A stretch of 64,000 bases of DNA from Bacteroides sp. An322 (GTDB taxonomy: Bacteria; Bacteroidota; Bacteroidia; Bacteroidales; Bacteroidaceae): the NCBI RefSeq assembly GCF_002161765.1, contig NZ_NFIN01000014.1, positions 26,675 to 90,674 of the forward strand, written 5' to 3'. A program made the position numbers and the translations under genes. A model generated the notes under the pieces. That model was given only the letters and a program-made list of their open reading frames with translations. It was not told the origin of the DNA and ran no database searches. Shown here piece by piece: positions 16,211 to 25,109 of the stretch (its first letter is position 1; the number at the start of each line of letters is the position of its first letter).

Positions 16211-18649
16211 ATGAAAAAGATAATACTCATGTCGACCGTATTGCTGGCAGGTTTGTCGGCGTGCGAAGATTACAACGACCAGTTCAATATCGATTATGAC
16301 ATAACCGATATCAAGACAGGTGTCACTATCCAGCTGGCTTCTTCCGATTATGGGACCATTGCCGGAATGGAGGCGAACAAGGAGCTTGCCTTGTCGAAAG
16401 ACCCGGAAGGGCAATCGTATGTAACGGCTTTGGAAGCTATTGGCGAGAACAAGTATTTTGCCGATGCAACGGAAGCCGAATGGTATTTGCCCGCCTTTAT
16501 CGATTACAAATATCCCAATGCTGATACAGGCTCGCGCATCTCGGTGCAATATAATATGTACAGAGGCCAGTCGGGTTATCTGGCCGATTTCAAGAAGATT
16601 TCGGATTACACACTGACCAATAACGATTACCGTAGCGTATGGAACGGGACTTCTACCGCTACTTATCTGTCTCCCTCTACGCTGAGACAAATCCCGTCGG
16701 TACTGGAATCCAGAATGGAAAATCCGCAAGAAGGAGATATGGTAGCCGTGAACTATGCTTACTCGGAGTTCGAGCCCGGTGCGGGAGGCGGTGTCATTCC
16801 GGTAGTGTATCAGCAGGTTAATACCTTCGACGGAGAAGCCGGAAATTACGTCATTGCGGCTAAAGCCAACGATGGCAGTTATTATCCGTTCGGCAAGCTG
16901 GATGACCCGAGTAAACCTTATGGATATATCTATCCCGATGCGATTACCGTGACCGATGGCATTATTTCTTCGGATAACGGTTCAGAGCAGGTTGTTACGA
17001 TCGAAGAAGGTTCGGAAGGCTATACGTTGTTGAATAGCTACATGCAGTACATCTACATGGACGAGACACACGATAATTTTAACTTTACGACTTCTTTACC
17101 AACGGAAGGCGGAGAATGGTCGTTTGAGTCGAACGGAGACGGCACGTTTAAGCTGAAGAATATCGAAAGGGACAAGACCGTAAAACTGACTCTTTATGAC
17201 GATTCGTATAGCTACGGAAGCTATGCAGCTTCGCGCTACACGTATGTGGAGGATGCGATGAAGGAAGAAAGCAAATTGTTTGCTGTTAAAAACATTACTG
17301 TTCCTGAAGATCTGTCTGCTGTATGGTCTCATGATGCCTCATACGGTTATTATAAAGCGACAGGATATGATGATGCAAATAAGAAAAACTTGGCAGCCGA
17401 AAGCTGGTTTGTGTCTTCCGAAATCGACTTGTCGGAAGCGCAGAATCCAGTACTGAACTTTGATTTTGCTTTCAATTTCTTGAATGGGAACAATGCGGCT
17501 GATTTCATGCAACTGAAAGTCTCTACTGATTATACCGGTGATGTACAGGCAACTACGTGGACAGATTTAGCTTATGATGGTTCTCGATTTAACCGTTGGG
17601 ATTTCATCGCTCAAAGCGTAGACCTGGCGCAGTTTGCAGGGAAAAAGATTACCTTGGCATTCGCTTACAAGAGCACTGACCAGTGTGCGCCTACCGCCGA
17701 AATCAAGAATCTGGCGATTGTAAACGGACAATACTGGGATGTATGTCTCTTCAAGGAAGTGCCTGAATCGGAAATCGCCGCTCAGATGCTGAAGATGAGC
17801 CGTGCATCGGGCGCATACGCCAATACGGCTGCCCTCTATGTCTATCGTGAAGGCGCATGGAGCGAATATGCGAATGAAGACGCGAATGTCGTAGTTGCCG
17901 ACCCTGCGCTTTATGCGGACTTGGGTGCCGATTATGTATCGAAACCGGCGAATGTATTCCCCATCTATTTGGTTCAGAAGTTCCCGTTCGCAGCTAAGGG
18001 CGAGAAGGCGGTTGTGGTTTATCGGACAGATGCCGAGGGCACGATGGCTGTAACGGAATATACGTATGACGCGGGTTGGAGCGCATCGCAGATTTATTCT
18101 GCCCGCACCACTACGTTCGAAAAGACCGCCGAGGGTTATGTAGCTATGGCGGGCACATACCTCAATGAAAGTTTGGTTGGCGATGAAGGCGGATTCGTTA
18201 TCCAAGACATTTCGATGCAAGGCGTAAATTATGTATGGAAGAACGACGCTACGTACGGCTGGAAAGCTTCGGCTTACTATAATAACACGAACTATCCGGC
18301 GGAAAGCTGGCTGGTATCTCCTACTGTAGATTTGTCGGAAGCCATGGCTCCGCAATTATCGTTCGAAGAGGCACACCGCTATTTGAATGGTGAAGCGTTG
18401 ACCGACCACTTCCTGATTAAGATTTCTACCGACTATGTAGACAATGTAGAGTCTTGTACCTGGGAAGACTTGACTTATGATGAAACTCAATGGTCTGACG
18501 GACAGACATGGGATTTCTATCCCGTAGGTCCGTATGACTTGAGTGCCTACGTAGGTCAGACTATCCGCATCGCCTTTGTTTACATCAGCAATTCGACGGC
18601 TGCTCCTACATGGGAGTTCAAGAATATTGTGGTGAACGAGGCTGAATAA
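16211..18649 (+). CDS. Large surface lipoprotein with two choice-of-anchor-J domains
   Basis: An 812-residue lipoprotein (signal LLAGLSACED, Cys18). The N-terminal third (about 20-340) is of unknown fold. Two similar domains follow at about 355-505 and 665-810; each contains a block such as AESWFVSSEIDLSEA or AESWLVSPTVDLSEA, a STDY..D....TW.DL..D strand and an (I/L)xFAFxYKS or IAFVYISN strand near the end. This is the jelly-roll-like choice-of-anchor-J pattern found in adhesive and carbohydrate- or surface-binding proteins. Between them lies a segment of about 150 residues. It is probably exported to the cell surface and, being 25 bases from the TonB receptor gene, takes the place a SusD protein would have. 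Ligand unknown. Confidence 0.85.
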   Translation: MKKIILMSTVLLAGLSACEDYNDQFNIDYDITDIKTGVTIQLASSDYGTIAGMEANKELALSKDPEGQSYVTALEAIGENKYFADATEAEWYLPAFIDYKYPNADTGSRISVQYNMYRGQSGYLADFKKISDYTLTNNDYRSVWNGTSTATYLSPSTLRQIPSVLESRMENPQEGDMVAVNYAYSEFEPGAGGGVIPVVYQQVNTFDGEAGNYVIAAKANDGSYYPFGKLDDPSKPYGYIYPDAITVTDGIISSDNGSEQVVTIEEGSEGYTLLNSYMQYIYMDETHDNFNFTTSLPTEGGEWSFESNGDGTFKLKNIERDKTVKLTLYDDSYSYGSYAASRYTYVEDAMKEESKLFAVKNITVPEDLSAVWSHDASYGYYKATGYDDANKKNLAAESWFVSSEIDLSEAQNPVLNFDFAFNFLNGNNAADFMQLKVSTDYTGDVQATTWTDLAYDGSRFNRWDFIAQSVDLAQFAGKKITLAFAYKSTDQCAPTAEIKNLAIVNGQYWDVCLFKEVPESEIAAQMLKMSRASGAYANTAALYVYREGAWSEYANEDANVVVADPALYADLGADYVSKPANVFPIYLVQKFPFAAKGEKAVVVYRTDAEGTMAVTEYTYDAGWSASQIYSARTTTFEKTAEGYVAMAGTYLNESLVGDEGGFVIQDISMQGVNYVWKNDATYGWKASAYYNNTNYPAESWLVSPTVDLSEAMAPQLSFEEAHRYLNGEALTDHFLIKISTDYVDNVESCTWEDLTYDETQWSDGQTWDFYPVGPYDLSAYVGQTIRIAFVYISNSTAAPTWEFKNIVVNEAE

Positions 18650-18675
18650 GGTTTTAATTAAATAATAGTATAAAG

Positions 18676-18740
18676 AAACGCAGATTTTCGCAGATTTACG
18701 CAGATTAAATTAATATTTAAATCCGCGTTAATCTGCGTTT
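18676..18740. repeat. CGCAGATT stem-loop repeat, copy 1
   Basis: AAACGCAGATTTTCGCAGAT and following units on the left pair with CCGCGTTAATCTGCGTTT on the right around an AT-rich centre. It fills the gap between the lipoprotein and the nuclease gene. Further copies are at 21153, 26326 and 33950. Confidence 0.8.
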
Positions 18741-18753
18741 TAATTTTACATCT

Positions 18754-20019
18754 ATGAAGCAGATTTTAAGTATTTACATGTTGCTCCTCGGCTGGATGGC
18801 TACAGGATGTAGTGACAATGAGGCGATAATTATAGAGAATGAGATCACACAAGAAGGGGCGGTCACACTTGTGTTGAAAGGATATGAAAGTGCATCGGAA
18901 GGCTTTTCTATTTGCCAGCCCGAAGGGTTCACTTATCCGTTTTACATTCAAGACCAAACTTTCCATGGCGATACCTATTGGTTCGTGAGGAGTGATGCCG
19001 GACGCTTGGATGCTATGCAGGATATTCCGGTGCAGGAAAGCGGTTGGCAACAATCTATCGACATTGAGGAAGAATCCGCTTATTGGGCATGGTGTATGGG
19101 TGCCGACCGTTATCGTTTCCTGAAGTTCCGGGTATTGGATATCGAAGGGAATAACGTAACCATCGAATATGTAGAGGAAGATGCTCCGGCAGGAAATTTG
19201 AACGCCAATACCGGAGACGCTTATCTCACGGAATACGAAATGCCTTGTTTGAATGATTCGAATGTCTTTGTCGCCCATGATGTTACGGTGGATGGCAAGC
19301 AGATATTGAATTATGCCTTGGAATGGAATGCCGCAAAGAGACATGCCAACTGGGTAGCTTTCTCGTTCGATAAAACCACCTCAGCTGATGAAGTATCGCG
19401 CACCGATGCGTGGGCGGTAGATCCGGGATTGCCTTCGGACATGCAGACCGAAGAAGCCGACCACAAGAGCGACGGTTTCGATAAAGGACACTTATGCGCT
19501 TCGGAAGACCGGGTATATGTAAAGGAAGCAAACGAACAGACCTTCTATTATAGTAATATGTCTCCCCAATTGAATGATTTCAACGGTGGCTTTTGGCGGG
19601 AACTGGAAGCACAAGTGCAGGCATGGGGACGCTCTACCGCATCGGGAACGTATGATAAGGTATATGTGGCAAAGGGTGGAACATTGAATGATTTATTAGT
19701 GAATTTCACCGGAACAAAGGTGCAAGGCGGTACGCCTACCACCGACGCCAATGGTTTCACGATACACGGATTGGCATGTCCTGCCTCTTATTTCATGGCT
19801 ATATTGGCTCAAAAAGGAAATGAGTTTCATGCGATAGCTTTCCTCGTTCCGCATCAGGAAGGCTTGGCACGCAATCCGAAAGCCGAAGATTTGCAACGCT
19901 ATGTGGTATCGGTAGACGAATTGGAACGGAAAACCGGCATTGATTTCTTCTGCAACTTGGATGATGCCGTAGAGAATCAAGTGGAAGCGGAAGCGGTGAT
20001 AAACGATTGGAAATGGTAA
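18754..20019 (+). CDS. DNA/RNA non-specific endonuclease lipoprotein (NucA family)
   Basis: The 421-residue protein has a lipoprotein signal (WMATGCSD, Cys19), an N-terminal accessory region to about 165, and a beta-beta-alpha-metal nuclease domain at about 180-410. The catalytic motif is DKGHLCAS at 243-250 (usual form DRGH), with His246 as the predicted base. The metal-site region is SNMSPQLNDFNGGFWRELE, as in the NUC1/NucA family. The enzyme should degrade DNA and RNA at the cell surface or in the periplasm. It is third in a locus after a TonB receptor and a surface lipoprotein, which suggests nucleic-acid scavenging. Confidence 0.93.
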   Translation: MKQILSIYMLLLGWMATGCSDNEAIIIENEITQEGAVTLVLKGYESASEGFSICQPEGFTYPFYIQDQTFHGDTYWFVRSDAGRLDAMQDIPVQESGWQQSIDIEEESAYWAWCMGADRYRFLKFRVLDIEGNNVTIEYVEEDAPAGNLNANTGDAYLTEYEMPCLNDSNVFVAHDVTVDGKQILNYALEWNAAKRHANWVAFSFDKTTSADEVSRTDAWAVDPGLPSDMQTEEADHKSDGFDKGHLCASEDRVYVKEANEQTFYYSNMSPQLNDFNGGFWRELEAQVQAWGRSTASGTYDKVYVAKGGTLNDLLVNFTGTKVQGGTPTTDANGFTIHGLACPASYFMAILAQKGNEFHAIAFLVPHQEGLARNPKAEDLQRYVVSVDELERKTGIDFFCNLDDAVENQVEAEAVINDWKW

Positions 20020-20029
20020 TTTTTAATAG

Positions 20030-20106
20030 AACGCAAAGACGCAAAAACGCAGCGCACCTTTGTCTGCTAAAAAATAAAAACTTTGCGCTTTTGCGTCTCT
20101 GCGTTT
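20030..20106. repeat. Inverted repeat of ACGCAAAGACGCAAAAACGC type
   Basis: The left part (ACGCAAAGACGCAAAAACGC) pairs with the right part (CTTTGCGCTTTTGCGTCTCT) around an AT-rich middle. It separates the nuclease gene from the next gene and resembles, but is distinct from, the CGCAGATT repeats in the neighbouring gaps. Confidence 0.75.
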
Positions 20107-20121
20107 GAGACTCCTAAAAAT

Positions 20122-21141
20122 ATGTATAGAAGAATCGGATTAATGGTGCTTTTAGTCTTACTCGTTGTAGTAGGCAATGCACAAAACAAGAAAGGAAAAC
20201 TCTACGGAGTGGCGTTTTATAATTTGGAGAATCTATTTGATACCGTTCACGATGAAGGAAAGAACGATTACGAATACTTGCCCGACGGGCGGAATAAATG
20301 GGACGAAAAGAAATACCAGTCGAAGTTGGAACATATATCGACGGTATTGAGTCTCTTGGCTACGGATAAGGTGTCCGAAGGGGCAGCGGTAATCGGCATG
20401 GCGGAAGTAGAAAACCGCCGGGTGTTGGAAGACTTGCTGAAGCAACCGGCTTTGGCAGGGCGGGGATATCAGATTATCCATTACGAAGGTCCGGACGAGC
20501 GGGGCATCGATTGTGCCATGTTCTACAATCCGGAGCTTTATCAAGTGACATCTACCAAATTGGTTCCTTATCAGCTTGCTAATCCTACAGACCGTCCCAC
20601 ACGTGGCTTCTTGATAGCGGATGGGAAAATGGCTGGTGAACGGATTGCCTTTATCGTGAATCATTGGCCCTCACGTGGTGCGGAATCTCCTGCCCGTGAA
20701 CGTGCCGGAATGCAAGTGCGTGCCTTGAAAGATTCGTTGCAACGCTTGGACTCGAAAATCAAGATTGTCATTATGGGAGATATGAACGATGACCCGATGG
20801 ACAAAAGCATGGCGGAATCATTAGGCGCGAAACGTTACGCAAAGGATGTGAAAAAGAAAGAATTATATAATCCGTGGTGGAATACGTTAGCCGAAGGAGA
20901 CGGAACCCTGAAATACCGTGGCAAATGGAATCTTTTCGACCAAATTGTGTTTACAGGGAATTTCTTAAACCGCCGTCCGCGCAAGCTGACTTACGAGAGC
21001 CACGAGATATTCAAGCGTGACTATTTGTTTCAGACCGATGGCAAATATGCCGGCTATCCCAACCGTACCCAAGCCGGAGGACGCTGGTTGAACGGATATA
21101 GCGACCATCTTCCTACGGTGGTTTATTTCATTAAGCGGTGA
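20122..21141 (+). CDS. Exported endonuclease/exonuclease/phosphatase family protein
   Basis: With ATG 20122 as start the product has 339 residues and a good signal peptide (MYRRIGLMVLLVLLVVVGNA); the upstream frame extension lies in the repeat and is unlikely. EEP-fold motifs are in order: YNLENLFDT, the metal-binding Glu in GMAEVENR, VNHWPSRG, the GDMNDDP loop and the C-terminal SDHLP. The fold hydrolyses phosphodiesters in DNA, RNA or phospholipids. Together with the upstream NucA-type enzyme it could process oligonucleotides further. It is the last gene of the receptor-nuclease locus and is followed by a stem-loop repeat and a terminator. Confidence 0.9.
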   Translation: MYRRIGLMVLLVLLVVVGNAQNKKGKLYGVAFYNLENLFDTVHDEGKNDYEYLPDGRNKWDEKKYQSKLEHISTVLSLLATDKVSEGAAVIGMAEVENRRVLEDLLKQPALAGRGYQIIHYEGPDERGIDCAMFYNPELYQVTSTKLVPYQLANPTDRPTRGFLIADGKMAGERIAFIVNHWPSRGAESPARERAGMQVRALKDSLQRLDSKIKIVIMGDMNDDPMDKSMAESLGAKRYAKDVKKKELYNPWWNTLAEGDGTLKYRGKWNLFDQIVFTGNFLNRRPRKLTYESHEIFKRDYLFQTDGKYAGYPNRTQAGGRWLNGYSDHLPTVVYFIKR

Positions 21142-21152
21142 TTGGATGATAT

Positions 21153-21224
21153 AAACGCAGATTTCCGCAAATTATAATTTAAATATTAATTCAAATCCGC
21201 GTTAATCTGCGAAAATCTGCGTTT
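21153..21224. repeat. CGCAGATT stem-loop repeat, copy 2
   Basis: AAACGCAGATTTCCGCAAAT pairs with the AATCTGCGAAAATCTGCGTT end around an AT-rich centre. It begins 12 bases after the stop codon of the EEP gene. Confidence 0.8.
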
Positions 21225-21260
21225 CTTCATACTTCGCTTAATGTACATTTGATTATACAA

Positions 21261-21294
21261 AATACCCGGCTTCATAACGAAACCGGGTATTTTT
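21261..21294. terminator. Rho-independent terminator, bidirectional
   Basis: AATACCCGG pairs with CCGGGTATT, followed by TTT on the plus strand and by a run of A/T on the other side. It lies between the rightward nuclease locus and leftward rpsP. Confidence 0.75.
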
Positions 21295-21313
21295 ATAAGT
21301 AATAAAAGAATGT

Positions 21314-21862
21314 TTATGCTTCTGCCGGAGCTTCAGTAGCTTCTTCTGCAGGTGCTTCTTCAGCATTTGCAGCGGCTTCTGCTTCAGCTTTAGCTGCAGC
21401 TTCAGCGGCTTTCTTATCAGCTACTTTCTTCGCAATTTCTTCGTTTACTTTCTTTTCTGCTTCCAGACGTTCTTTAGCAGCAGCTTTCTTGGCTTCTTCT
21501 TCTTTTGCTCTTTGTGCTTCTAAGCCGGCTTGTTTGTTTTCTTTCCAAGCGTTGAAGCGAGCTTCAGCTGTAGCTTCATCGAATGCGCCTTTAGCAACGC
21601 CTCCCATCAAGTGTTTCTTCATGTAAACACCTTCGCGAGACAAAATGTTGCGTACAGTGTCTGTAGGTTGTGCACCTACCATAACCCAGTACATTGCACG
21701 GTCGAAATTCAAATCTACTGTGGCAGGATTGGTGTTCGGGTTGTAAGTACCCACTTTTTCAATAAATCTACCATCACGTGGTGCTCTTGAATCTGCGATA
21801 ACGATTGAGTAGAACGCATATCCTTTACGTCCTCTTCTTTGCAATCTGATTTTTGTTGCCAT
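21314..21862 (-). CDS. rpsP: 30S ribosomal protein S16 with long Ala/Glu/Lys tail
   Basis: Residues 1-80 are a standard S16 core ([54 protein letters not shown]). The bacterial protein is usually about 80-90 residues, but this one has 182: the rest is a highly charged, low-complexity helix of Ala, Glu and Lys ([19 protein letters not shown]) ending in an acidic [11 protein letters not shown]. Such extensions are common in Bacteroidetes S16. The gene is monocistronic, with a strong promoter and a shared terminator. Confidence 0.95.
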   Translation of the reverse strand: MATKIRLQRRGRKGYAFYSIVIADSRAPRDGRFIEKVGTYNPNTNPATVDLNFDRAMYWVMVGAQPTDTVRNILSREGVYMKKHLMGGVAKGAFDEATAEARFNAWKENKQAGLEAQRAKEEEAKKAAAKERLEAEKKVNEEIAKKVADKKAAEAAAKAEAEAAANAEEAPAEEATEAPAEA

Positions 21863-21901
21863 TTTGTTGTTCTTTAATTAATGATTAATGATTTGAATTA
21901 T

Positions 21902-21920
21902 GCTAATATCCCGTATTAGC
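21902..21920 (-). promoter_or_regulatory. Small hairpin in the rpsP leader
   Basis: GCTAATA and TATTAGC form a perfect 7-base-pair stem with a 5-base loop, immediately downstream of the rpsP promoter and about 40 bases before the start codon. It may influence transcript stability or translation. Confidence 0.5.
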
Positions 21921-21925
21921 GGGTG

Positions 21926-21956
21926 CAAAGGTAATGGTTTTTATTTGATTCGCAAA
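21926..21956 (-). promoter_or_regulatory. Promoter for rpsP
   Basis: On the minus strand TTTG (21956-21953) and TACCTTTG (21933-21926) are separated by exactly 19 bases, matching the Bacteroides -33/-7 consensus. Confidence 0.75.
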
Positions 21957-21962
21957 GAATTA

Positions 21963-22802
21963 TTACTTATTTATTTCCCGCAACCATTTTTCCAGTTCGC
22001 CGGTCCATTGGCGTTTGTAGATGAAATTGTCGCGGAATCCCCAGCCGTGTCCGCCGATGGGATAGGTGTGCAGGCTGGCAGATACACCATTTTTCACCAA
22101 TGCCATGTAGTAGTTTACGCTATTGGCTACAGGAACGACACCGTCATCGCTGCTGTGCATGATGAAGGCTTGAGGCGTCTCTGGAGTGACTTGCAATTCG
22201 TTCGAATACTTCTGTTCGAGTTCCTTTGATGGATTCTTGCCTAACAGGTTATCGTGCGAGCCCATGTGAGTATAAGTCGGGTCCATAGTGACGACCGGAT
22301 AGAAAAGGATTTGGAAGTCGGGACGGGTCTCAGCGTCTGTAAAATGGGTGGCGGCTGTACTTGCCAGATGTCCGCCGGCAGAGGCTCCCATGATGCCCAG
22401 CTTCCGGATGTTCCATTCTTTGGCGTGCTGGCGCATGATGCGCAAGGCTTGTTGGGCATCGCTCAGGGGCACTTCATTGTTTCCGTTGGGCATGCGGTAG
22501 GTCAGGACGGCATACGTGATACCTTGGCTGTTGAACCAGCTTGCCATGTCGTGTCCTTCGTGTGCCATAGCGAGATGTCCGTATCCGCCGCCCGGGCACA
22601 TGACGATTGCCAATCCGTTGCTTTCTTTAGCGGGATAGACTTCGATGGTCGGTTCTGCCACATAGAGCGGTCCGTTTTCCACTTGCCCGGTCATGCCGTT
22701 ATCATTGGGCGCGCCGTTTTGCCATAACTTGATTTTGATAGGTTCCTGCGCCGAGAGCAGCGTAGAAACGAAGAGTAAACTCATTAATGCTAACTTTTTC
22801 AT
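21963..22802 (-). CDS. Exported alpha/beta hydrolase, probable carbohydrate or acyl esterase
   Basis: The 279-residue protein has a signal peptide (to LLSAQ). The fold is alpha/beta hydrolase: the oxyanion segment is MCPGGGYGHLA, the nucleophile elbow GASAGGHLAS (GxSxGG), the acid is in SSDDGVVPV, and the His in GGHGWGF. This pattern is shared by Bacteroidetes acetyl-xylan-type esterases and by dipeptidyl-peptidase-like hydrolases; the short length favours an esterase. It lies 7 bases after the OPT transporter gene on the same strand and so is probably cotranscribed, though no pathway links the two. Confidence 0.85.
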   Translation of the reverse strand: MKKLALMSLLFVSTLLSAQEPIKIKLWQNGAPNDNGMTGQVENGPLYVAEPTIEVYPAKESNGLAIVMCPGGGYGHLAMAHEGHDMASWFNSQGITYAVLTYRMPNGNNEVPLSDAQQALRIMRQHAKEWNIRKLGIMGASAGGHLASTAATHFTDAETRPDFQILFYPVVTMDPTYTHMGSHDNLLGKNPSKELEQKYSNELQVTPETPQAFIMHSSDDGVVPVANSVNYYMALVKNGVSASLHTYPIGGHGWGFRDNFIYKRQWTGELEKWLREINK

Positions 22803-22809
22803 GGTAAGG

Positions 22810-24801
22810 TTATTTTGAAATTCTCATACTTGCTTTGACTAAATAGATAATAAGGAGTGCGTATGCAACGAGCGATACCACTTGGCTCATCGGATTTGCC
22901 AGCCATGCTTCGTTTACCAGATTGACTCCTCCGAAACGCATTGCGGCACTTACCACTCCCATTAAGGCACCTCCGGCGATGAATCCCGAAGCGAGCAGGG
23001 TGCCTTTTTCCCCGCGTGCCGTATTGACGGAAGCGTCTTTGCTGCGGGTGGTGACATACCAGTTAATGGCTCCTCCTACGATGAGCGGAAGGTTCAGTTC
23101 CAACGGGATAAACATACCTAAGGCAAAGGCGAGGGCAGGGACTTTAAAATAGGTCAATACCAAAGCCAATACGGCTCCGATGCCATAAAGCAGCCAAGGG
23201 GCAGACACACCGTTCATCAACGGGTCGATTACAGCCGCCATGGCATTGGCTTGCGGGGCGGCAAGTGCTCCGGACGAGAATCCGTAAGTCTTGTTCAGAA
23301 TCATGATGACGCCGCCCACGGTAGCTGCCGACACCAGTGTGCCGAGGAATTTCCACGTCTGTTGCTTGGCGGGAGTGCTTCCCAACCAATAACCGATTTT
23401 CAGGTCGGTGATGAATCCTCCAGCCATCGACAATGCCGTACATACCACGCCGCCCATGACCAATGCTGCCACCATGCCGGTTGCCCCTTTCAAGCCTACG
23501 GCTACCATGACCACCGATGCCAAAATCAAGGTCATCAAGGTCATGCCCGAAACCGGATTGGTGCCTACAATGGCAATGGCATTCGCCGCTACGGTCGTGA
23601 ATAAGAACGAGATGCCTGCCACAAGGATAATGGCTACAATGGTGTGGAGCAGGTTGCCTTGCATTACGTCGAAATAGAAGAACAAGGCGATGAGCGCAAT
23701 CGTGATAATCGAGCCGATAGCGATGATTTTCATTGATAAGTCCTTTTGGGTGCGGACAACGTTGGCTTCCGCCTTTTTCCCGCCCATTTCTTTAGCCGCC
23801 AGCCCTACCGCACTCTTGATGATGCCCCACGAGCGGACGATGCCGATGATGCCTGCCATGGCGATGCCTCCGATGCCGATGCTTTTGGCATATTCGGCGA
23901 AGATAGTTTCGGGCGACATCGAGCTAACGGTTTGGGTGATAGCCGGATTCCAGGCATTCAGCACTTGGTCGCCCCATAGCAGGGCAATGCCCGGCACGAT
24001 GATTATCCATACGGCAAGCGAGCCCGCGCAAATGATAGCGGCGTATTTCAGCCCCACGATGTAGCCCAATCCCAACACTGCGGCTCCGGTATTGATTTTG
24101 AGCACCAACTTGGCTTTGTCGGCTATCATTTCTCCCCAGCCGCATACGCGGGTAGTGAAATTCTCGTTCCACCAGCCGAAGGTAGCCACGATGAAGTCAT
24201 ACAGCCCTCCGATGAGTCCCGCGAAGAGCAGCGGCTTGGCTTGGCTCCCTCCCTTTTCGCCCGAAATCAATACCTGCGTGCTTGCCGTAGCTTCGGGGAA
24301 TGGGTATTCGCCGTGCTTTTCGCTCACGAAGTATTTGCGGAACGGAATCAGGAACAGGATGCCCAAGATGCCGCCCAGCAAGGAACTGATGAACATCTGG
24401 AAGAAATCGACGGTCATTTCGGGATACTTGTCTTGCAGGATGTAGAGGGCGGGCAGGGTGAATATGGCTCCCGCAACGATGACTCCCGAACAGGCTCCGA
24501 TAGACTGGATGATGACGTTCTCGCCTAACGCGCTTTTGCGTTTCGCCGCGCCCGACACGCCTACGGCAATGATAGCGATAGGAATGGCGGCTTCGAACAC
24601 TTGTCCTACTTTCAGCCCTAAGTAAGCCGAGGCGGCAGAGAACAGGATAGCCATGGCGATGCCCCACGTGACCGACCAGGCGTTTACTTCGGGATACTTC
24701 TTGTCGGGCGACATCAGCGGATGATACTGCTCGCCCGGCTTCAATGGGCGGAATGCGTTTTCGGGCAATCCCGCCGGGTTTTCTTCTTTTGTTTCTTTCA
24801 T
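22810..24801 (-). CDS. OPT family oligopeptide transporter
   Basis: A 663-residue polytopic inner-membrane protein with about 14-16 hydrophobic segments. Characteristic stretches are NAWSVTWGIAMAILFSAASAYLGLKVGQVFEAAIPIAI-like N-terminal sequence (residues about 40-80), a conserved PFPEATASTQVL, FTTVAANAIAIVGTNPVSGMT and GYWLGSTPAKQQ. The family imports oligopeptides or metal-chelate compounds using the proton gradient. The length and NPVSGMT motif fit the bacterial OPT subgroup annotated as oligopeptide transporters. The substrate cannot be told from sequence. Confidence 0.92.
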   Translation of the reverse strand: MKETKEENPAGLPENAFRPLKPGEQYHPLMSPDKKYPEVNAWSVTWGIAMAILFSAASAYLGLKVGQVFEAAIPIAIIAVGVSGAAKRKSALGENVIIQSIGACSGVIVAGAIFTLPALYILQDKYPEMTVDFFQMFISSLLGGILGILFLIPFRKYFVSEKHGEYPFPEATASTQVLISGEKGGSQAKPLLFAGLIGGLYDFIVATFGWWNENFTTRVCGWGEMIADKAKLVLKINTGAAVLGLGYIVGLKYAAIICAGSLAVWIIIVPGIALLWGDQVLNAWNPAITQTVSSMSPETIFAEYAKSIGIGGIAMAGIIGIVRSWGIIKSAVGLAAKEMGGKKAEANVVRTQKDLSMKIIAIGSIITIALIALFFYFDVMQGNLLHTIVAIILVAGISFLFTTVAANAIAIVGTNPVSGMTLMTLILASVVMVAVGLKGATGMVAALVMGGVVCTALSMAGGFITDLKIGYWLGSTPAKQQTWKFLGTLVSAATVGGVIMILNKTYGFSSGALAAPQANAMAAVIDPLMNGVSAPWLLYGIGAVLALVLTYFKVPALAFALGMFIPLELNLPLIVGGAINWYVTTRSKDASVNTARGEKGTLLASGFIAGGALMGVVSAAMRFGGVNLVNEAWLANPMSQVVSLVAYALLIIYLVKASMRISK

Positions 24802-24854
24802 GTTGCTTCTATTTTTAGTTTTAATTTATCTTTCATGTCCGCAAAGTGCCAGCC

Positions 24855-24933
24855 GTAGGGGCGTATCGCATACGCCCGAATGCACCAACTTATCCACGCG
24901 GATGTTTTCGGGGCGTATGCGATACGCCCCTAC
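24855..24933. repeat. GTAGGGGCG inverted-repeat element, copy 1
   Basis: Two 23-base inverted ends (24855-24877 and 24911-24933; GTAGGGGCGTATCGCAT...) enclose a 33-base core with CACCAACTTATCCACGCGGA. The outer flank on the left (ATGTCCGCAAAGTGCCA) recurs at the other copies. Copies 2-4 are at 25154, 61575 and 62373. Confidence 0.85.
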
Positions 24934-24945
24934 AAGTTAACCCAA

Positions 24946-25109
24946 GGGCTTGCCGGACGTGAATCGCACGCGATTCATCACTTCCGAGGCCTTGTTTGGC
25001 ATAAATCTCATGCGATTCATCACTTCCGAGGGCTTGTTTGGCATAAATCTCATGCGATTCATCGTTTCCGAGACTTTGCCCGATGTAAATCTCATGCGAT
25101 TCACCGTTT
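24946..25109. repeat. 42-bp tandem repeat, about four units
   Basis: Units containing CATGCGATTCATCACTTCCG recur with an exact 42-base period; CGATTCA begins at 24971, 25013, 25055 and 25097. The two middle units are nearly identical and the outer ones more diverged. It lies between two GTAGGGGCG elements. Because 42 is a multiple of three an open frame runs through it, but nothing supports it as a gene. Confidence 0.8.

Noticed and set aside
24888..24896. DnaA-box-like TTATCCACG in the GTAGGGGCG cores
   Set aside because: One mismatch to TTATNCACA and it recurs as part of a dispersed repeat, altered in copy 2; no origin features such as clustered boxes or an unwinding element are present.
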